64,000 nucleotides of DNA from Enchytraeus crypticus (lineage: Eukaryota; Annelida; Clitellata; Enchytraeida; Enchytraeidae): positions 336,501 to 400,500 of the forward strand of contig CAJHZI010000263.1 of the NCBI GenBank assembly GCA_905160935.1. The letters run 5' to 3'. A program made the position numbers and the translations under genes. Under the pieces are notes generated by a model. It did no database searches and had not been told where the DNA came from. It worked only from the letters and a program-made list of their open reading frames with translations. Positions 11,646 through 23,199 of this stretch are shown piece after piece (position 1 is the first letter of the stretch; each line of letters begins with the position of its first letter).

Positions 11646-12420
11646 TAGCTGTGGGGTTATCTTAAATTCACATCACAATGCGTTTATCTAATTCACGTTA
11701 TTTTATTTTTATTTCTTATGCTATTCATATTAACGCAAAATTTTCTTAAAATATAGAGTATGGCTTAAGAGGTCATTTACCCTTGCCTTCTTTACTGACT
11801 CTGTATTTTGAGTATCCAAGATACTATCCCGCAAATGTTTAGAATTCTTGGAAATATGACGTTACAGATACAAGATAAAGTTGAGACTAGAAAAGCTTCA
11901 TAAAATGCAAAAAGCAGATTTGGAGTTATCTCGCGTATAAAGTCAAATCCTAGAGATTGTTATCGGCGAGGATATCTTCCCTTTCGTAATATTTGGCATA
12001 AGTCTCTCAAATGATAATTAGCTTTCAATAACCGCATGCAGTATAGAACAGATGGTCAATTGCCTATGATGTAAGAGACCAGAGCTACAGCCTCGGGGTT
12101 CGAGTCCCGGCCTGGCCGACATACTGAACATCATAGGGAAATCCCCGTGGTCATGTTAGAATCATTAGACTTGAGTTATTGGCCACTTTACACGTGTGAT
12201 GGGCTATGATGTCTTAAGATATGCCTTATATTTTCTATATATTTCTATATATTTATATATATTTCTATATATTTATATATATTTCTATATATTTATATAT
12301 ATTTCTATATATTTCTTATATATATAAGAAATTTTCTTATAAATTTAATACTGCAACGTGTTTGCATTAAATTTAGATTAAATTTAGTGAATAACAGCAC
12401 ACTGTTTTCTTCAAGGTTTC
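11646..12420. other. Non-coding; tRNA-like SINE remnant and AT repeats
   Basis: 12055-12125 contains a good B box (GGTTCGAGTCCC) after a weak A-box-like region, but no closing acceptor stem, so it is probably an old tRNA-derived SINE. 12225-12325 is a TATATATTTCTATATAT repeat. Confidence 0.5.
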
Positions 12421-12424
12421 TCGC

Positions 12425-12663
12425 TTGCCATAATCGAGCTATTACATCACATAATCACACATCACACCATCACACATCACATCATCACACATCACATCAT
12501 CACACATCACACCATCACAGGTATTATTTCAAGCATATAACAATGATTTTCAAACCGCAGCGAAAGCAGTAATTTCTTACTGGCCATTGAGTAATAATTT
12601 GTCTATCTCACTCACTCCTTCTCCTTATTTCTCCCTTTCCCTCTTTCTTTCTCGCTGTATCCT

Positions 12664-12702
<39 letters not shown>

Positions 12703-12925
12703 TTAAGGTTCTATCAAGCAGCAGTTTCAAGGTACATATTCTAATTCGCAGTCTGCTGCAACACTCCATACGAGCACTCCACAGATCAACCAGCTCAACA
12801 CAGATCAACCAGTTCAACACAGATCAACCAGTTCAACACAGATCAACCAGTTCAACACAGATCAACCAGTTCAACACAGATCAACCAGCTCAACACAGAT
12901 CCCTTTATGAATGGCTATGAGAAGG
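12425..12925. repeat. ATCACACATCAC, (CT)n and CAACACAGATCAACCAGTT arrays
   Basis: Three arrays in succession: ATCACACATCACACC (12450-12520), CT-rich (12610-12705) and a 19-bp unit AGTTCAACACAGATCAACC (12780-12900, about 6 copies). The last grew inside a dispersed repeat whose motif of GAGCACTCCATAGATTAAC type recurs at 40485 and 51520. Confidence 0.85.
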
Positions 12926-13140
12926 GAATCACTAGTCTTAGGCACTCGTTAATGTAATACATAGCTTGAGAATAATGGCATGTGAGATGATTTCTCGTTG
13001 CCTTCCAGGAAGGTAGCGAGCAAATACTTTACTTATCGTTGATAATTTTTGTAGGCTAAAATTAAATCTCCTTTTCCTTTCTTCCCCATCTTTGCTCAAT
13101 TTGATTTTTCTTGGATTTTTCAGTAACTGCACATGTAACA

Positions 13141-13480
13141 ATAACATAACAATAATTAGATCCTACAGTCATAATGACAACATCGAGCACTATTGAGCAT
13201 GCAAGAACTCAGCGATGTTCATGGCCCGGTTAGTACATGGATGGGTGGCCAATGCCATGAACATTGAAAAACTGAGTATTAGCTTTGATTTAAAATACCC
13301 CGGGTGTTGGAAGGTTATTCTAAAATCCGCGCTGGTGTGCCTTCAATACGCGCTCAAAGGCTACCATTACTTATAACCATGGAGATGAAAGTGGAAATAA
13401 CGAAAACAATAAAAACTGCAACTAAGAAAAGAATCTCTGTGAACGCACGCGGATATCATGTGTGTAACAATATGATTAAA
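13141..13480 (+). mobile_element. 5S-like SINE, copy 2, inserted in an L2-B tail
   Basis: 13141-13195 is the minus-orientation 3' end of L2-like family B (ACAACATCGAGCACTATTGAG). It is interrupted by a 5S-headed SINE at 13196-13480: CCCGGTTAGTAC, ATGGATGGGTGGCC in the head, then the body GTGTTGGAAGGTTATTCT and TATAACCATGGAGATGAAAG seen also at 1134. The head retains the 5S box C region better than copy 1 does. Confidence 0.7.
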
Positions 13481-15320
13481 AAATTATAACATCTACCATG
13501 GGATTAAAAACCTCGGAAACAAAATAAAGTAAAAATTTCAGAAATTATATAGTAAAATAACATGCAATTTCTATAAATAAAGGTATTTTAATCGTTACTT
13601 GATGTAACGTTTAACTTGATGGAAGCCGTTTCAAGCACCTTGTTCGCTAATCGGTTGATGTTATTTCTGACATCATCATCATCAACAATATCATCATCAT
13701 GATTGGGCGTTCTATTAGCTAATTGCTCGTCATCGTCTATTTCCAGTAACGTCGCCTAAATGGAAAGCTTTTATGACGGATGATGAAAAGTGTTCACTGT
13801 CACCTAAAAGCGGGAGAGCTTTGATTGGTCGAGAGCCTATTAGGGTTGCGACCAATGAGAAGAGAGCAATTAGGAGGCACATCGTGCAACCAACGATGAT
13901 TGCTCTTTGATTATCCGGTCTTGTTTTCAAACGTCCGGGGTGATTGGACTTGAGAAATCTTTTGATCCTGTAACATTTGATATGGAAAACGCCCAATAAA
14001 CTGATTCTATCATTCAAATACAAACGTCTATAGATATTGGATACTGAAAGTGCACAAAATTGTTAGTGTTTTCAATTTAGCAGGAATTGCCCATCGAAGT
14101 TTCTCAGTTGGATATAGTCAAGAACCACTAACCCAGGCACTTCATTACTCCAGTAAAAAAATTTCCAGGCAGGTACGTCCACAAATTGGTAACAACGACG
14201 CAATTTGCATCGTTAGCAAAATAGGGGGGGGGTGGAGTGAAAAGGTATGGAGTTCGAGAAAAGAGGTCAGTGGTCAAATATCTCATCATGAGTACGGCGA
14301 GGGGGAAATATGTGATCATGAGTCGTTGCTCTAGGGGGAGGGGACGCCCCTTCTCTAGGGGGTTAGGGGGAGGGGCCCCCAAATATAAATATATAAAATT
14401 TTATATTAATGCACTAGCTGCTTTCAACTAAAAGAGAGACAGAGCCATAGACCGAGACTGCAGGAACGTGAAAAAGAAAGAAAAGATAGTGAGAGAAAGA
14501 AAGAGAGAGAGAGAAAAAGAGAAAGACAGAGAAAGACAGAGAAAAAGCAGAAAGCAAGAAGGAAAGAAGGACAGAAAGAAAGAATGAAAGAAAGAAAGAG
14601 GATTGAGAGAGAGAAAGAGAGGGAAACAAAGAAAGAAAGAGAGAAAGAGAGAAGGAGAGAGAGAGAGAAAGAGAGAGAAAATAATACACCACCGGATGTC
14701 CGGCACAACATGTCCATTGAGGCTTATTTACCAATCAAAGTCAAAACATCTCACCGGAGTGTCTGGACCGAGGATTCCTCATTTAAGTAACGATACTAGA
14801 ACGGCGACTTTTAAACAGCAGGTGGTCTTGGGAAAAGGTGGGGGAGGTAAGAAGTTGGGATTGGTGGATGCGGCGGAAGTGGAATAGATTGACGGCTAGG
14901 ACAAAGATAGCACTGGATCTGATGGGTGTGGCTTAGAATGTATCCTAATAGAATGATGGGAACACTGTTTATATTAGATGGTTGATGAAGATGATGAGAG
15001 GATTCTAATGATAGTGGGGAAATCTATCGGAAGACGAGTATTAAATTGTTAAGAACGTTAGCACTAAAATAAAATCTTACGTTTATAATTGTTGTTTTTA
15101 TAAACTACGTAAATATCATGTAAGATAAATTTAAAATTTTTAATGAAGCATTGTCTAATAGAATATAATTTTACTAAATGTTATTTCTGCAAGCACTTAA
15201 TTTACAATTTATCAATAGCTTGGCCAATCCGTAAGTTGTAACTTTGAAGGATTATAAATACATTCAACATTACACGAAATTGGATACTTTCAAATATATC
15301 CGTCATCAGACGAACGCATT
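13481..15320. other. Upstream region of Tlx, non-coding
   Basis: No exon or RNA gene is visible. It contains a GA-rich purine tract (14460-14685) and a G-rich patch with GGGGCCCCC near 14330-14390 that resembles a MITE end. A promoter for the downstream homeobox gene is expected here, but I cannot place a TATA box or initiator with confidence. Confidence 0.5.
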
Positions 15321-16374
15321 ATGGAACCCATCTGTAGGGACAAATCAATTTCCAGCATATCGACGAAGAACATGGATTTACTACCGCCTCGTTCGCCGTC
15401 AGTTTCTTCTGTCACCACTGACGAGTCTGCGGAATTACGGGTTGATGATGTTGATGAAGAAAGTGATGATGAGTATGATAACAACAATGATGATCACGAA
15501 AAGGATGATAATGATAATATACACTTACGCGTTGATAAGGTTGGATATAGATCATCAGGGACTAGTGAATTTGCGCCAAAGACATCAGCATCTTTCGGAC
15601 AAGATCCAACCACAAAAAGGACAAGACTTTCTTTTGGTATCTCTCAGATTCTCTCCTTAGAGGTGGAAGCTGCAAATTATTCGTTATCGCGAAAACAAAG
15701 CAGACATCTTGGCGATAAAGACGATGATATTAGTAATCAAGAAGATAACGATAGTGATATTAGCGAATGTGAATTTGAAGACTCATCTAAAATAATCAAT
15801 GACTCGTCCAGTTCTAACTCACCAAGTCCGAACGACTCCACCAGTTCAGTTCATCATCAGTCAAAATCATATCCGCTATCAGTACTTCCCAGCTCAAATA
15901 CCGTACCAGTGACGTCACTTCATACGTCGACCGCTACGTCATCGTTTTCAGCGTATACGTCACCACTGCTGCACCTAACGCCAAGTCAATCTTTGTTTAC
16001 GTCATCTACACCCACGTCTCTGTCGCCCTCTATTCTATCGTCCGCTTCACACAACGAACTAGGTTATCTCACGGCCGCAGCGGCAATGGCCTACTCAGGC
16101 CTAGCTCTACGCGCCGCCGCTGCAGGCATGCCCTTTAGGCTCCCCGTAGGGCTGCACCAATCTCTCCCAGGCGCCTCGGGATTGGACCAGGGAGTTATAA
16201 AAGTTCCCGCGCACAGGCCGCTAGGCGGCAGCAGCGAGTCTAGCTGTGTGACAGCTGGGGCTGCAGTTTCAGCAGCTGTGGCTGCTGCAGGGCTAGGAGG
16301 CGGGGCTTCTTCAGCAGCTGCAATATCTAATATGATGTTCCCTTGGATGCATGAAAGAAAGGATAGACTCATTG
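15321..16374 (+). CDS. Tlx: Tlx exon 1
   Basis: Encodes 351 residues plus one base. It holds the acidic N-terminus, the eh1 motif, a Ser/Thr-rich stretch and the Ala-rich segment ending in [14 protein letters not shown]. The donor is ATTG|GTTAGT. Confidence 0.93.
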
Positions 16375-18173
16375 GTTAGTATAAAATTTATGTCTACACT
16401 GCATGCACATTCAGTAAACTTAAATGCGAAAGTAAATCGTTTCTAAAGCTCTTTGAAACAATATTAGCAACTGTATTTTGCTGAGAATTGGCTTATTGAA
16501 TCAGTTCCAAAGATTGGCTTAATAAATATTTCCCGAGAAAGTTAACCGATCTAGTTTAATGCTGTCGGCCGAAGTTAAAATTACAGAAATTTTCATTATC
16601 GCGCCGTGTCATAATCCTATTTTCTGGTCTAATGATTGGAATTATTAGCTAATCGATTAGCTAATAATTTTAGCTGAAAATGAAATTAAATATACTGTAA
16701 ACTCTTTACAATTGATGGCTCTGTTATGCAACCGCAGATACAGAGGAAGGCAACAGGAAACCACCTCAGAACAATACTTATATCTTACCTTTCATGGCAT
16801 CTTACGAAGGTATGCGCGAGTCAAAAAGAGTATAGATTGTATGGTAAGGTAACGTCAAGTTATTGTAGATGATCGACCCATTTATAAATGAATCTCGTGG
16901 AATCCTTGATTCCAGGACAAGGCGAGGGTGGTATAATCTCTACAGCATATCCACAGGACCGGTAAATGGATAGAGTACAATTCAGTTTAACGATTTGATA
17001 ATGGAAATAACTAATATATTTTTAGTGATGCTGATTGTTGAGTCATTCTTTGCAGTCTACTTTATATTTTTAATTTGTCTTTCAAGTAGACAGAACAGTG
17101 GATAGAGGTTACACATTAATGCTTATTAATCAAACGAAATGGAAAAGTCAACTTAGGTTCTCGGAATTAAACAAAACATTGTAATTATTACCTTTTATGG
17201 TCCAATGTTGATAAAGGGGCTAAATATCATCCTGACCACTTTTTGAGTAAGTAATTTGTTTCTATGCAGTAACACGCCGGATAGGTCACCCATATCAGAA
17301 CAGAACCCCGCCCAAGCGCAAGAAGCCGAGGACGTCGTTTTCCAGGCTGCAGATAATCGAACTAGAGAAGCGCTTCCACCGCCAGAAATACCTGGCGTCA
17401 GCCGAGAGGTCAGCCCTGGCCAAGGGCTTGAAGATGACCGATGCTCAAGTCAAGACCTGGTTCCAAAATAGACGTACGAAGTGGAGGTAGGTTGATTGAT
17501 TGATTTCTCATTGAGTGCTATAAATCGATGAACTTGATGTAGGTTGATTGATTGATTGATTTATTTCTAGTTGAGTGCTGTTAAGACTTGAATTTAATCG
17601 ATGCATTATAGCGTAACAACAAATATCAGTGAGGCAATCATTCTACAACGCGACTGATGAATGGTTGATGAATGGTTGATGAATGATTGATGAATGGTTG
17701 AGAATGGTTGATGAATGGTTAATGAATGGTTGATGAATGATTAATGAATGGTTGATGAATGGTTAATGAATGGTTGATGAATGGTTAATGAATGGTTGAT
17801 GAATGGTTGATGAATGGTTGATGAATGGTTAATGAATGGTTTATGAATGGTTGATGAATGGTTGATGAATGGTTGATGAATGGTTAATGAATAGTTGATG
17901 AATGGTTGATGAATGGTTGATGAATGGTTGATGAATGGTTGATGAATGATTAATGAATGGTTGATGAATGGTTGATGAATGGTTGATGAATGGTTGATGA
18001 ATGAATTATAAATGGTTGATGAGGCGAAGAGGCAAGCTCCTAACAGGTTCATGCTTTCTCTACAGAGCGATTGATTGATTAATTGATTGATTGATTGATT
18101 GATATGTGATAGACAGCTGAAGAGAGAGAGGCAAAGAGGTAGACAGCTAACAGGTTCATGCTGTCTCTACAGA

Positions 18174-18206
<33 letters not shown>

Positions 18207-18383
18207 AGGAGACAGACGGCTGAAGAGAGAGAGGCAGAGAGACAAGCAGCTAACAGATTCATGCTCTCTCTACAGAGTGAGGCGAGTAAGAATATCTACA
18301 ACACACCTGACCCTCTCTGTATGAACAATGCCTCTCTCTCTGCTCTTCAAAAATTACAGCCTTGGGCCGAGGAAGATGAATGA
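15321..18383 (+). CDS. Tlx: Tlx-family homeobox transcription factor
   Basis: Three exons join to a 481-residue protein: 15321-16374, 17270-17486 and 18209-18383 (stop TGA). The start is the first ATG after an in-frame TAA at 15255. Residues 105-111 (FGISQIL) are an eh1 Groucho-binding motif, as in TLX1/2/3. VPAHRPLGG and FPWM further on are TLX-specific. The homeodomain (about 368-427) is preceded by [14 protein letters not shown] and has Thr at position 47 ([12 protein letters not shown]), the TLX hallmark. The C-terminus has [12 protein letters not shown] and LQPW, as in vertebrate TLX. Phases agree (1, then 2), and the second intron splits homeodomain codon 57. Known family role: a nuclear DNA-binding repressor/activator in neuron and mesoderm specification. 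The acidic D/E-rich N-terminus and Ser-rich middle are longer than in vertebrates. The relative is identified by homeodomain; the exact Tlx1/2/3 paralogue cannot be assigned. Confidence 0.96.
16640..16669. promoter_or_regulatory. 30-bp perfect palindrome with paired homeodomain sites
   Basis: In Tlx intron 1, AATTATTAGCTAATC is followed by its exact reverse complement. The centre, TAATCGATTA, is a TAAT-N2-ATTA pair, the spacing bound by some homeodomain dimers, and further ATTA/TAAT cores lie in both arms. Function is inferred from sequence only. It could equally be a hairpin of mutational origin like others in this window. Confidence 0.4.
16735..16990. mobile_element. Unclassified dispersed repeat in Tlx intron 1
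   Basis: A block containing GAGGAAGGCAACAGGAAACC resembles, in reverse complement, GGTTTCCCATTACCTTCCTC at about 51665. It therefore belongs to a repeat family dispersed in the window. No coding capacity or class-defining termini are visible. Confidence 0.5.
17270..17486 (+). CDS. Tlx: Tlx exon 2 (homeodomain)
   Basis: The acceptor TTTCTATGCAG|T is at 17269. The exon encodes [10 protein letters not shown] through homeodomain residue 56, with [18 protein letters not shown] and [17 protein letters not shown] all visible. The donor is GGAG|GTAGGT, and the intron begins at once with GATT repeats. Confidence 0.97.
17655..18012. repeat. GAATGGTTGAT minisatellite, ~30 copies
   Basis: An 11-bp unit, GAATGGTTGAT (variants GGTTAAT and GATTGAT), fills about 350 bp of Tlx intron 2 and runs into the exon-3 partial copies at 18012. 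The reverse strand is open as an Asn/His/Gln-Pro-Phe repeat, which is composition only. Confidence 0.95.
18012..18172 (+). pseudogene. Two degenerate partial copies of Tlx exon 3
   Basis: 18015-18066 and 18107-18172 each match about the first 55 bp of exon 3, sharing GCTAACAGGTTCATGCT and CTCTACAGAG, and each is followed by GATT repeats. Copy 2 has lost 4 bp after AGACAG and is out of frame. Copy 1 lacks the first ~20 bp. Both end at the same point (CTACAGAG|CGATTG), so they look like successive tandem duplications with one breakpoint in the exon and the other in the microsatellite. Confidence 0.85.
18209..18383 (+). CDS. Tlx: Tlx exon 3
   Basis: The acceptor is GATTGATAG|G, inside a GATT microsatellite. 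The exon encodes the end of the homeodomain and the conserved tail [22 protein letters not shown] and LQPWAEEDE, then TGA. Two degenerate copies of its first ~55 bp lie just upstream. An AATAAA occurs near 18731. Confidence 0.95.
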
Positions 18384-20509
18384 ACGAAAGCGTTTAGAAA
18401 TATTTATACTACAAATGAATTTTTTAAATAACTTAATGAATGAATGAATGAATTGGAGAGAACCATGATCATTTATTTGTAACTGAATCATAATATACAC
18501 ATAGCGCATGCAACGAAACAGAACACAAATAAAACGGCCGTCAGAAAGAGCATAATTGAGCACTGTCTAGCTGACTGACGAATTAATGAATGAATGAATG
18601 AATGAATGAATGAATGAATGAATGAATGAATGAATGAATGAATTAGTTAGTGAATCAATGAATGAGTGTAGATATATCAAAGTGTTTTCTATTTTTGTTA
18701 ACAAGATAGTTTAAAAAGTTGGCTCTATGAATAAAAAATAAACAAATAATGAATCAACGTAGCTACTTGACACCAGCTGCAGGTCAATTGATGCTTCGGT
18801 GTTGATCGGTGTATCAGTAGGCATCTGTATAGTTGAGGATGGTAACGCAATGTAAGTCAGCGTTAATCTTAATGTTGTTGCGCATTAATAGACGGTGGAC
18901 GAGTTGTTACGTGCTTGACTTACAGGCAGGAAGTCATAAGTTCTAGTCAAAGCCGGGCCATCTCTGATAGAGTCCATTGCAGTATGGAAACTAGCGTCAT
19001 AATTAGCCTCGAAGCCTATGAAGTAGTCACTTTGAGGCTTATGAAGTAAATCGTAGCTAAAGCCGTCTAGCATAATCAATCATCTTGTAATTACAATAAA
19101 ATGTCATTCTAACACCTTTTTCTTCAGCATCTTAGTTAAATAAAATTTGTTTTAAGTAAATAAAAACATCAATAAACAAGAGATATCAATGTTAGAAGAT
19201 ATGAACTCAGATCAGTTGCTGAGTGGCACAGTAAGTAAACGCTCCATGTAAAGGCGTTAAGTTCTAAAGGCTGTTCCTGAGGCCCTTGGATCAATTCTCG
19301 GTAGAGATTACAAAAGAATAGAATCTCGACTATTCACCTCTTCGTGTTCACCGATACGGCCGATGTCATAAAGGGAAGGCCATTGTGCTTCTGACCTTGA
19401 CGTTAAACCCACAAAATTGTAAGATGAATTAAGATCAGACTATCACGAGTTAGGCCTATAGCTGTCTCGACGGCGAGTTGTCATGACAATAATTTACTGG
19501 TAACTGGTTAACGCATGTGCTTCTGAACCTTGACGTTAAGCACACTACAATCTAATTTCATAGATCTATTCTTAAAGCGTCGATACGTAATTAATTAATG
19601 ATCTACTTGCTGAAGACGATTTATCAATGCAATTGTCTCGTAAAGAAGTGGAAGGAGTGACCTAAACCTTGATTAAACAAGTAGAAGGGATTCGCTCATT
19701 AACCAGTGGAAAAGTAAACTATACGGATGAATTTATGCCTTGGATCCGTAGTATGATAGTATCTCCAGAGGAACAATGAGAGAGATAAATTCATCGTGTC
19801 AGGTGTTTGATTGGTTGTCATCAGATGTCCAGTGCAATGACCGCTGTTCTAGGGATTCTCTGTGAATGGATGAGGTGGAAGGGTGGAATAGCATTAGGGT
19901 GGAAGACATCGGACATATGTGTGCTTCTGAGCTTTGTAATTGCGTTAAGTCTAAATCTCTCTGCTTCAATTTTCCAATTGTTATGAGACCAATGATAATT
20001 ATAAAAAAAGCCCTGTAAGAAAAAGCTTATACTCCCTCCACTCATTTTCACAAATTTTTCCCTAAAAATGTCAGATCTTCGTCTTACTACTGCCCCCCCA
20101 CACTGTGTGAGTTAATTACAATTGTCTAAGTATTGTCTTTAGAATGTTATGTAGATAATTGTCTCTTATTGTCATCGAACTTAACGTAGCAGCTGATAGT
20201 GGAAGACCATGACCACCCTATGGTAACGAAGAGATCGAGAAATACGCATTCAGTACTTGACAGGGATTATATCTCTTTCTGTTTTCCTCAATGGAATTCC
20301 TGATTGACCTAAAGTGGATCGTTTGCCTCCTGATAGCTTCCGGAAGTTGAACAATTTAGGAGCATCCACATACGGGGGGGGGGGGGGTTGGAAAGAGAGG
20401 GGAGTGGGGGAGAGGTGAAGAGGATCGGGGGGAGGGTAAGCGCTTTGTTATTAAACGATCACGGAAACCTTTTAGTTTGAATTGAATAATAACAGAGAGA
20501 TCAGCGTCA
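18384..20509. other. 3' flank of Tlx and intergenic, non-coding
   Basis: It contains (GAAT)n runs at 18435-18460 and 18578-18650. Two stretches are old SINE-like (18890-19080, 19218-19410) with CTTCTGACCTTGACGTTAA ends. A C-rich patch lies near 20090, and G14 followed by G-rich sequence at 20370-20440. No exon or RNA gene was recognised. Confidence 0.55.
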
Positions 20510-21005
20510 CACAGACTATCTATCTATTCATTATCTAGAGATCAGCATCACATAGACTATCTATCTAGAGATCAGTGTCATATAGACTATCTATCTATTC
20601 ATTATCTAGAGATCAGCATCACATAGACTATCTATCTATTCATTATCTAGAAATCGGTGTCACATAGACTATCTATCTATTCATTATCTAGAGATCAGCG
20701 TTCACGTAGACTATCTATCTATTCATTATCTAGAGATCAGCATCACATAGACTATCTATCTAGAGATCAGTGTCATATAGACTATCTATCTATTCATTAT
20801 CTAGAGATCAGCGTTCACGTAGACTATCTATCTATTCATTATCTAGAGATCAGCATCACATAGACTATCTATCTAGAGATCAGTGTCATATAGACTATCT
20901 ATCTATTCATTATCTAGAGATCAGCGTTCACGTAGACTATCTATCTATTCATTATCTAGAGATCAGAGTTCACGTAGACTATCTATTTAGTATCTAGAGA
21001 TCAGT
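20510..21005. repeat. ~40-60-bp minisatellite (CTATCTATTCATTATCTAGA)
   Basis: Roughly ten copies of a compound unit, ACATAGACTATCTATCT plus ATTCATTATCTAGAGATCAG, with shorter and longer versions arranged as a higher-order repeat. Open frames here are repeat artefacts. Confidence 0.93.
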
Positions 21006-21059
21006 GTCACCTATCCTCAAATCAAGCACATTTCCAAGCATTTTTATACCGCATATTAA

Positions 21060-21215
21060 ATAAGGCAATTTATTTCTTTTTCCGTATAACCAATCAGTGA
21101 ATGTCCGAGATTTTACTCTCAAATTAGCGCGGCTGGGATTCGAACCTACATTTAAAACTTCACGACGTTATCAACACCTCTAACCACGGCGCTATTGAGG
21201 TATTCGCCTTAGCAA
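21060..21215 (-). mobile_element. SINE-B copy, internally deleted
   Basis: It retains CAGTGAATGTCCGAGATTTT, AGCGCGGCTGGGATTCGAAC and the minus-strand head region near 21195. About 20 bp after the B box are missing compared with the copy at 6279. Confidence 0.7.
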
Positions 21216-21539
21216 TTGACAAGTAATTAACTATCAACTGTATTGATGGGGTCGACAACAGCATCAATGTTACCCTTAAGTAGTTATCCTATAATATCAA
21301 TATTATCAATATTATCAATATTATCCTTAGATAAGTAATTTCTAACTATTATGTGGGTTAAATGCCACATTACAACAGCTGCATTGGAGCTCTGACGACC
21401 ACTCAACCACTGAGTTCTCAGTTGATTCGCTAGATGGCTAATTGTTCCCAAGAGCTTTACACGCTTAGACAATGGTCGATGTATTATAATCGACCAACAC
21501 ACCTCTTCAGCTGATAGATTTATTCCATCTCTCATTCTC

Positions 21540-21574
21540 ACTCTCCTTTCACTCTCCTTCTCTCTTTCTTTCTT

Positions 21575-21610
<36 letters not shown>

Positions 21611-22400
21611 ACTTTTCTCTTTCTCTCTCACACAAACTCTCTCCCTCTCTCTTTCTCTTTCTTTCTTTCTCTCTCTCTCTCTCTTTCTTTCGCATGACCC
21701 TGTTCTCTCTTAATTCTTAAATTGACTTAATTCATAGTAGTGAGAGTGTTCACAACTGAGCGAGAAAGCAAAGTTTAAATACAGAAATATTTGCCTGTGC
21801 TTGACTGGACGTAAATTCAAGTGCTCTTTGATTTTATGTGTCTCACTTAGTGTGAATATTGTTCAGTTAATCTAGGTGTATGCTTGTATGCCTCATTTAG
21901 TGTGTGTGTCTGTCTTAGTGTACATATTGCTCAGTTCATCTAGGTGTATGCTTTTATGCCTCACTTAGTGTGTGTGTCTCTTAGTGTAAATATTGCTCAG
22001 TTCATCTAGATGTATGCATTTATGCCTTATTTAGTATACGTTTCTATCTTAGTGTTTATATTGCTCAGTTAATCTAGGTGTATGCTTGTACGCCTCATTT
22101 AGTGTATGTGTATCTCATAGCGTACATATTTCTCAGTTCCTCTAGATGTATGCTTATACGTCTCATTGTAGCCTCATTGTAGTGGAGTGAGTGACAGAGA
22201 TTGGCCGATTAAAGGGATTGAGGCAACGATCCCATGAGTCCATCCACATACATTAGCATCAGCTGACATCAAGAGTTCCATCGATACAGCTTGAGCTACA
22301 TCAGCTGTGCTTCAAGCATCAGACGTGCTTCAAGCATCAGATGTGCTTCAAGCATCAGATGTGCTTCAAGCATCAACTTTGCTTCAAGCATCAGCTTTAC
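21540..22400. repeat. CT-rich tract and 66-bp and 18-bp minisatellites
   Basis: 21540-21695 is CT/TTTC-rich. 21830-22165 has about five copies of a ~66-bp unit (TGCTCAGTTCATCTAG, GTATGCTT). 22305-22400 has about five copies of the 18-bp CATCAGATGTGCTTCAAG. No gene. Confidence 0.85.
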
Positions 22401-22598
22401 TCGTGGCAACGTTTTGTGATTTCATTCGATATATGACACGATTTACTAGATGTTGGAAACTTCCAGTAAACCGATGCTTTTATAACAAATTCATATTTAA
22501 TTTTTTTCATATTTATATTTCATTGGTAGAACTGGAAGCTAACGATTGACTTGGTGGAAGAATCATATAACATGGACCTGCCAGTTGGTAGCACACTG

Positions 22599-22641
<43 letters not shown>

Positions 22642-23199
22642 CTGTACTGATATAACAGTATCCACTGCACTCCTCCCAGGTTCTATATGAAACGGCTGTT
22701 GATGTGTTTGAGTAAAGTGGACATTCCTAGACTCATTAAACCTGTCCACATCAGACATTCACTGACCAGCCTTTATACGTACCGAGAATGGGCAAGACAC
22801 CTTCTTGTGAATAGCCTCTTTCTAGTGATATGGCACGCTTTTAAAAATAAGTATTTTCTTAAAACATAAATAGATGTCTCTCTTGTAAATTTATATTTAA
22901 CTATTTTAAAAGCTGCATTTGCACATTGATTTTTGTGATATTATTGATGAGGTAACTGAGAGGATTTGTCTCCTTGAGTTTTAATCTCTAATGTATGAAA
23001 GCATTTCTTTAGTTGTAATGATTTTTATTTTAAAAAACTGTTCTACCTCTTAGGCCTACGTAACCAAAAGCACCAGCTGCAATGGGCCTGTAAGGAATTT
23101 GAAACTATCCAAGAAATTGATTGAAGGTCAGGCCACTTGACCAGCTGATGAAGCGACCTTAAACCTAGAGCGACATGCGGTGATACGTCCAGCGGGATA
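22401..23199. other. Non-coding
   Basis: A short GA run lies at 22605-22636. The rest is unremarkable AT-rich sequence without exon or RNA signals. Confidence 0.5.

Noticed and set aside
11039..11665. Open frames of 127-208 codons in all three plus frames
   Set aside because: They translate a 20-bp GTCTGTCT minisatellite. Three frames open at once shows a composition effect and not a gene.
12055..12125. Candidate tRNA gene
   Set aside because: The B box is good, but there is no 7-bp acceptor stem or anticodon arm; better explained as a SINE remnant.
14414..14734. Ser/Leu/Phe-rich minus-strand frames of ~95 codons
   Set aside because: Antisense of a GAAA/GAGA purine tract; three frames are open together.
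15290..15487. Minus-strand frame overlapping Tlx exon 1
   Set aside because: Shadow of the acidic GAT-rich coding sequence of Tlx; no independent evidence.
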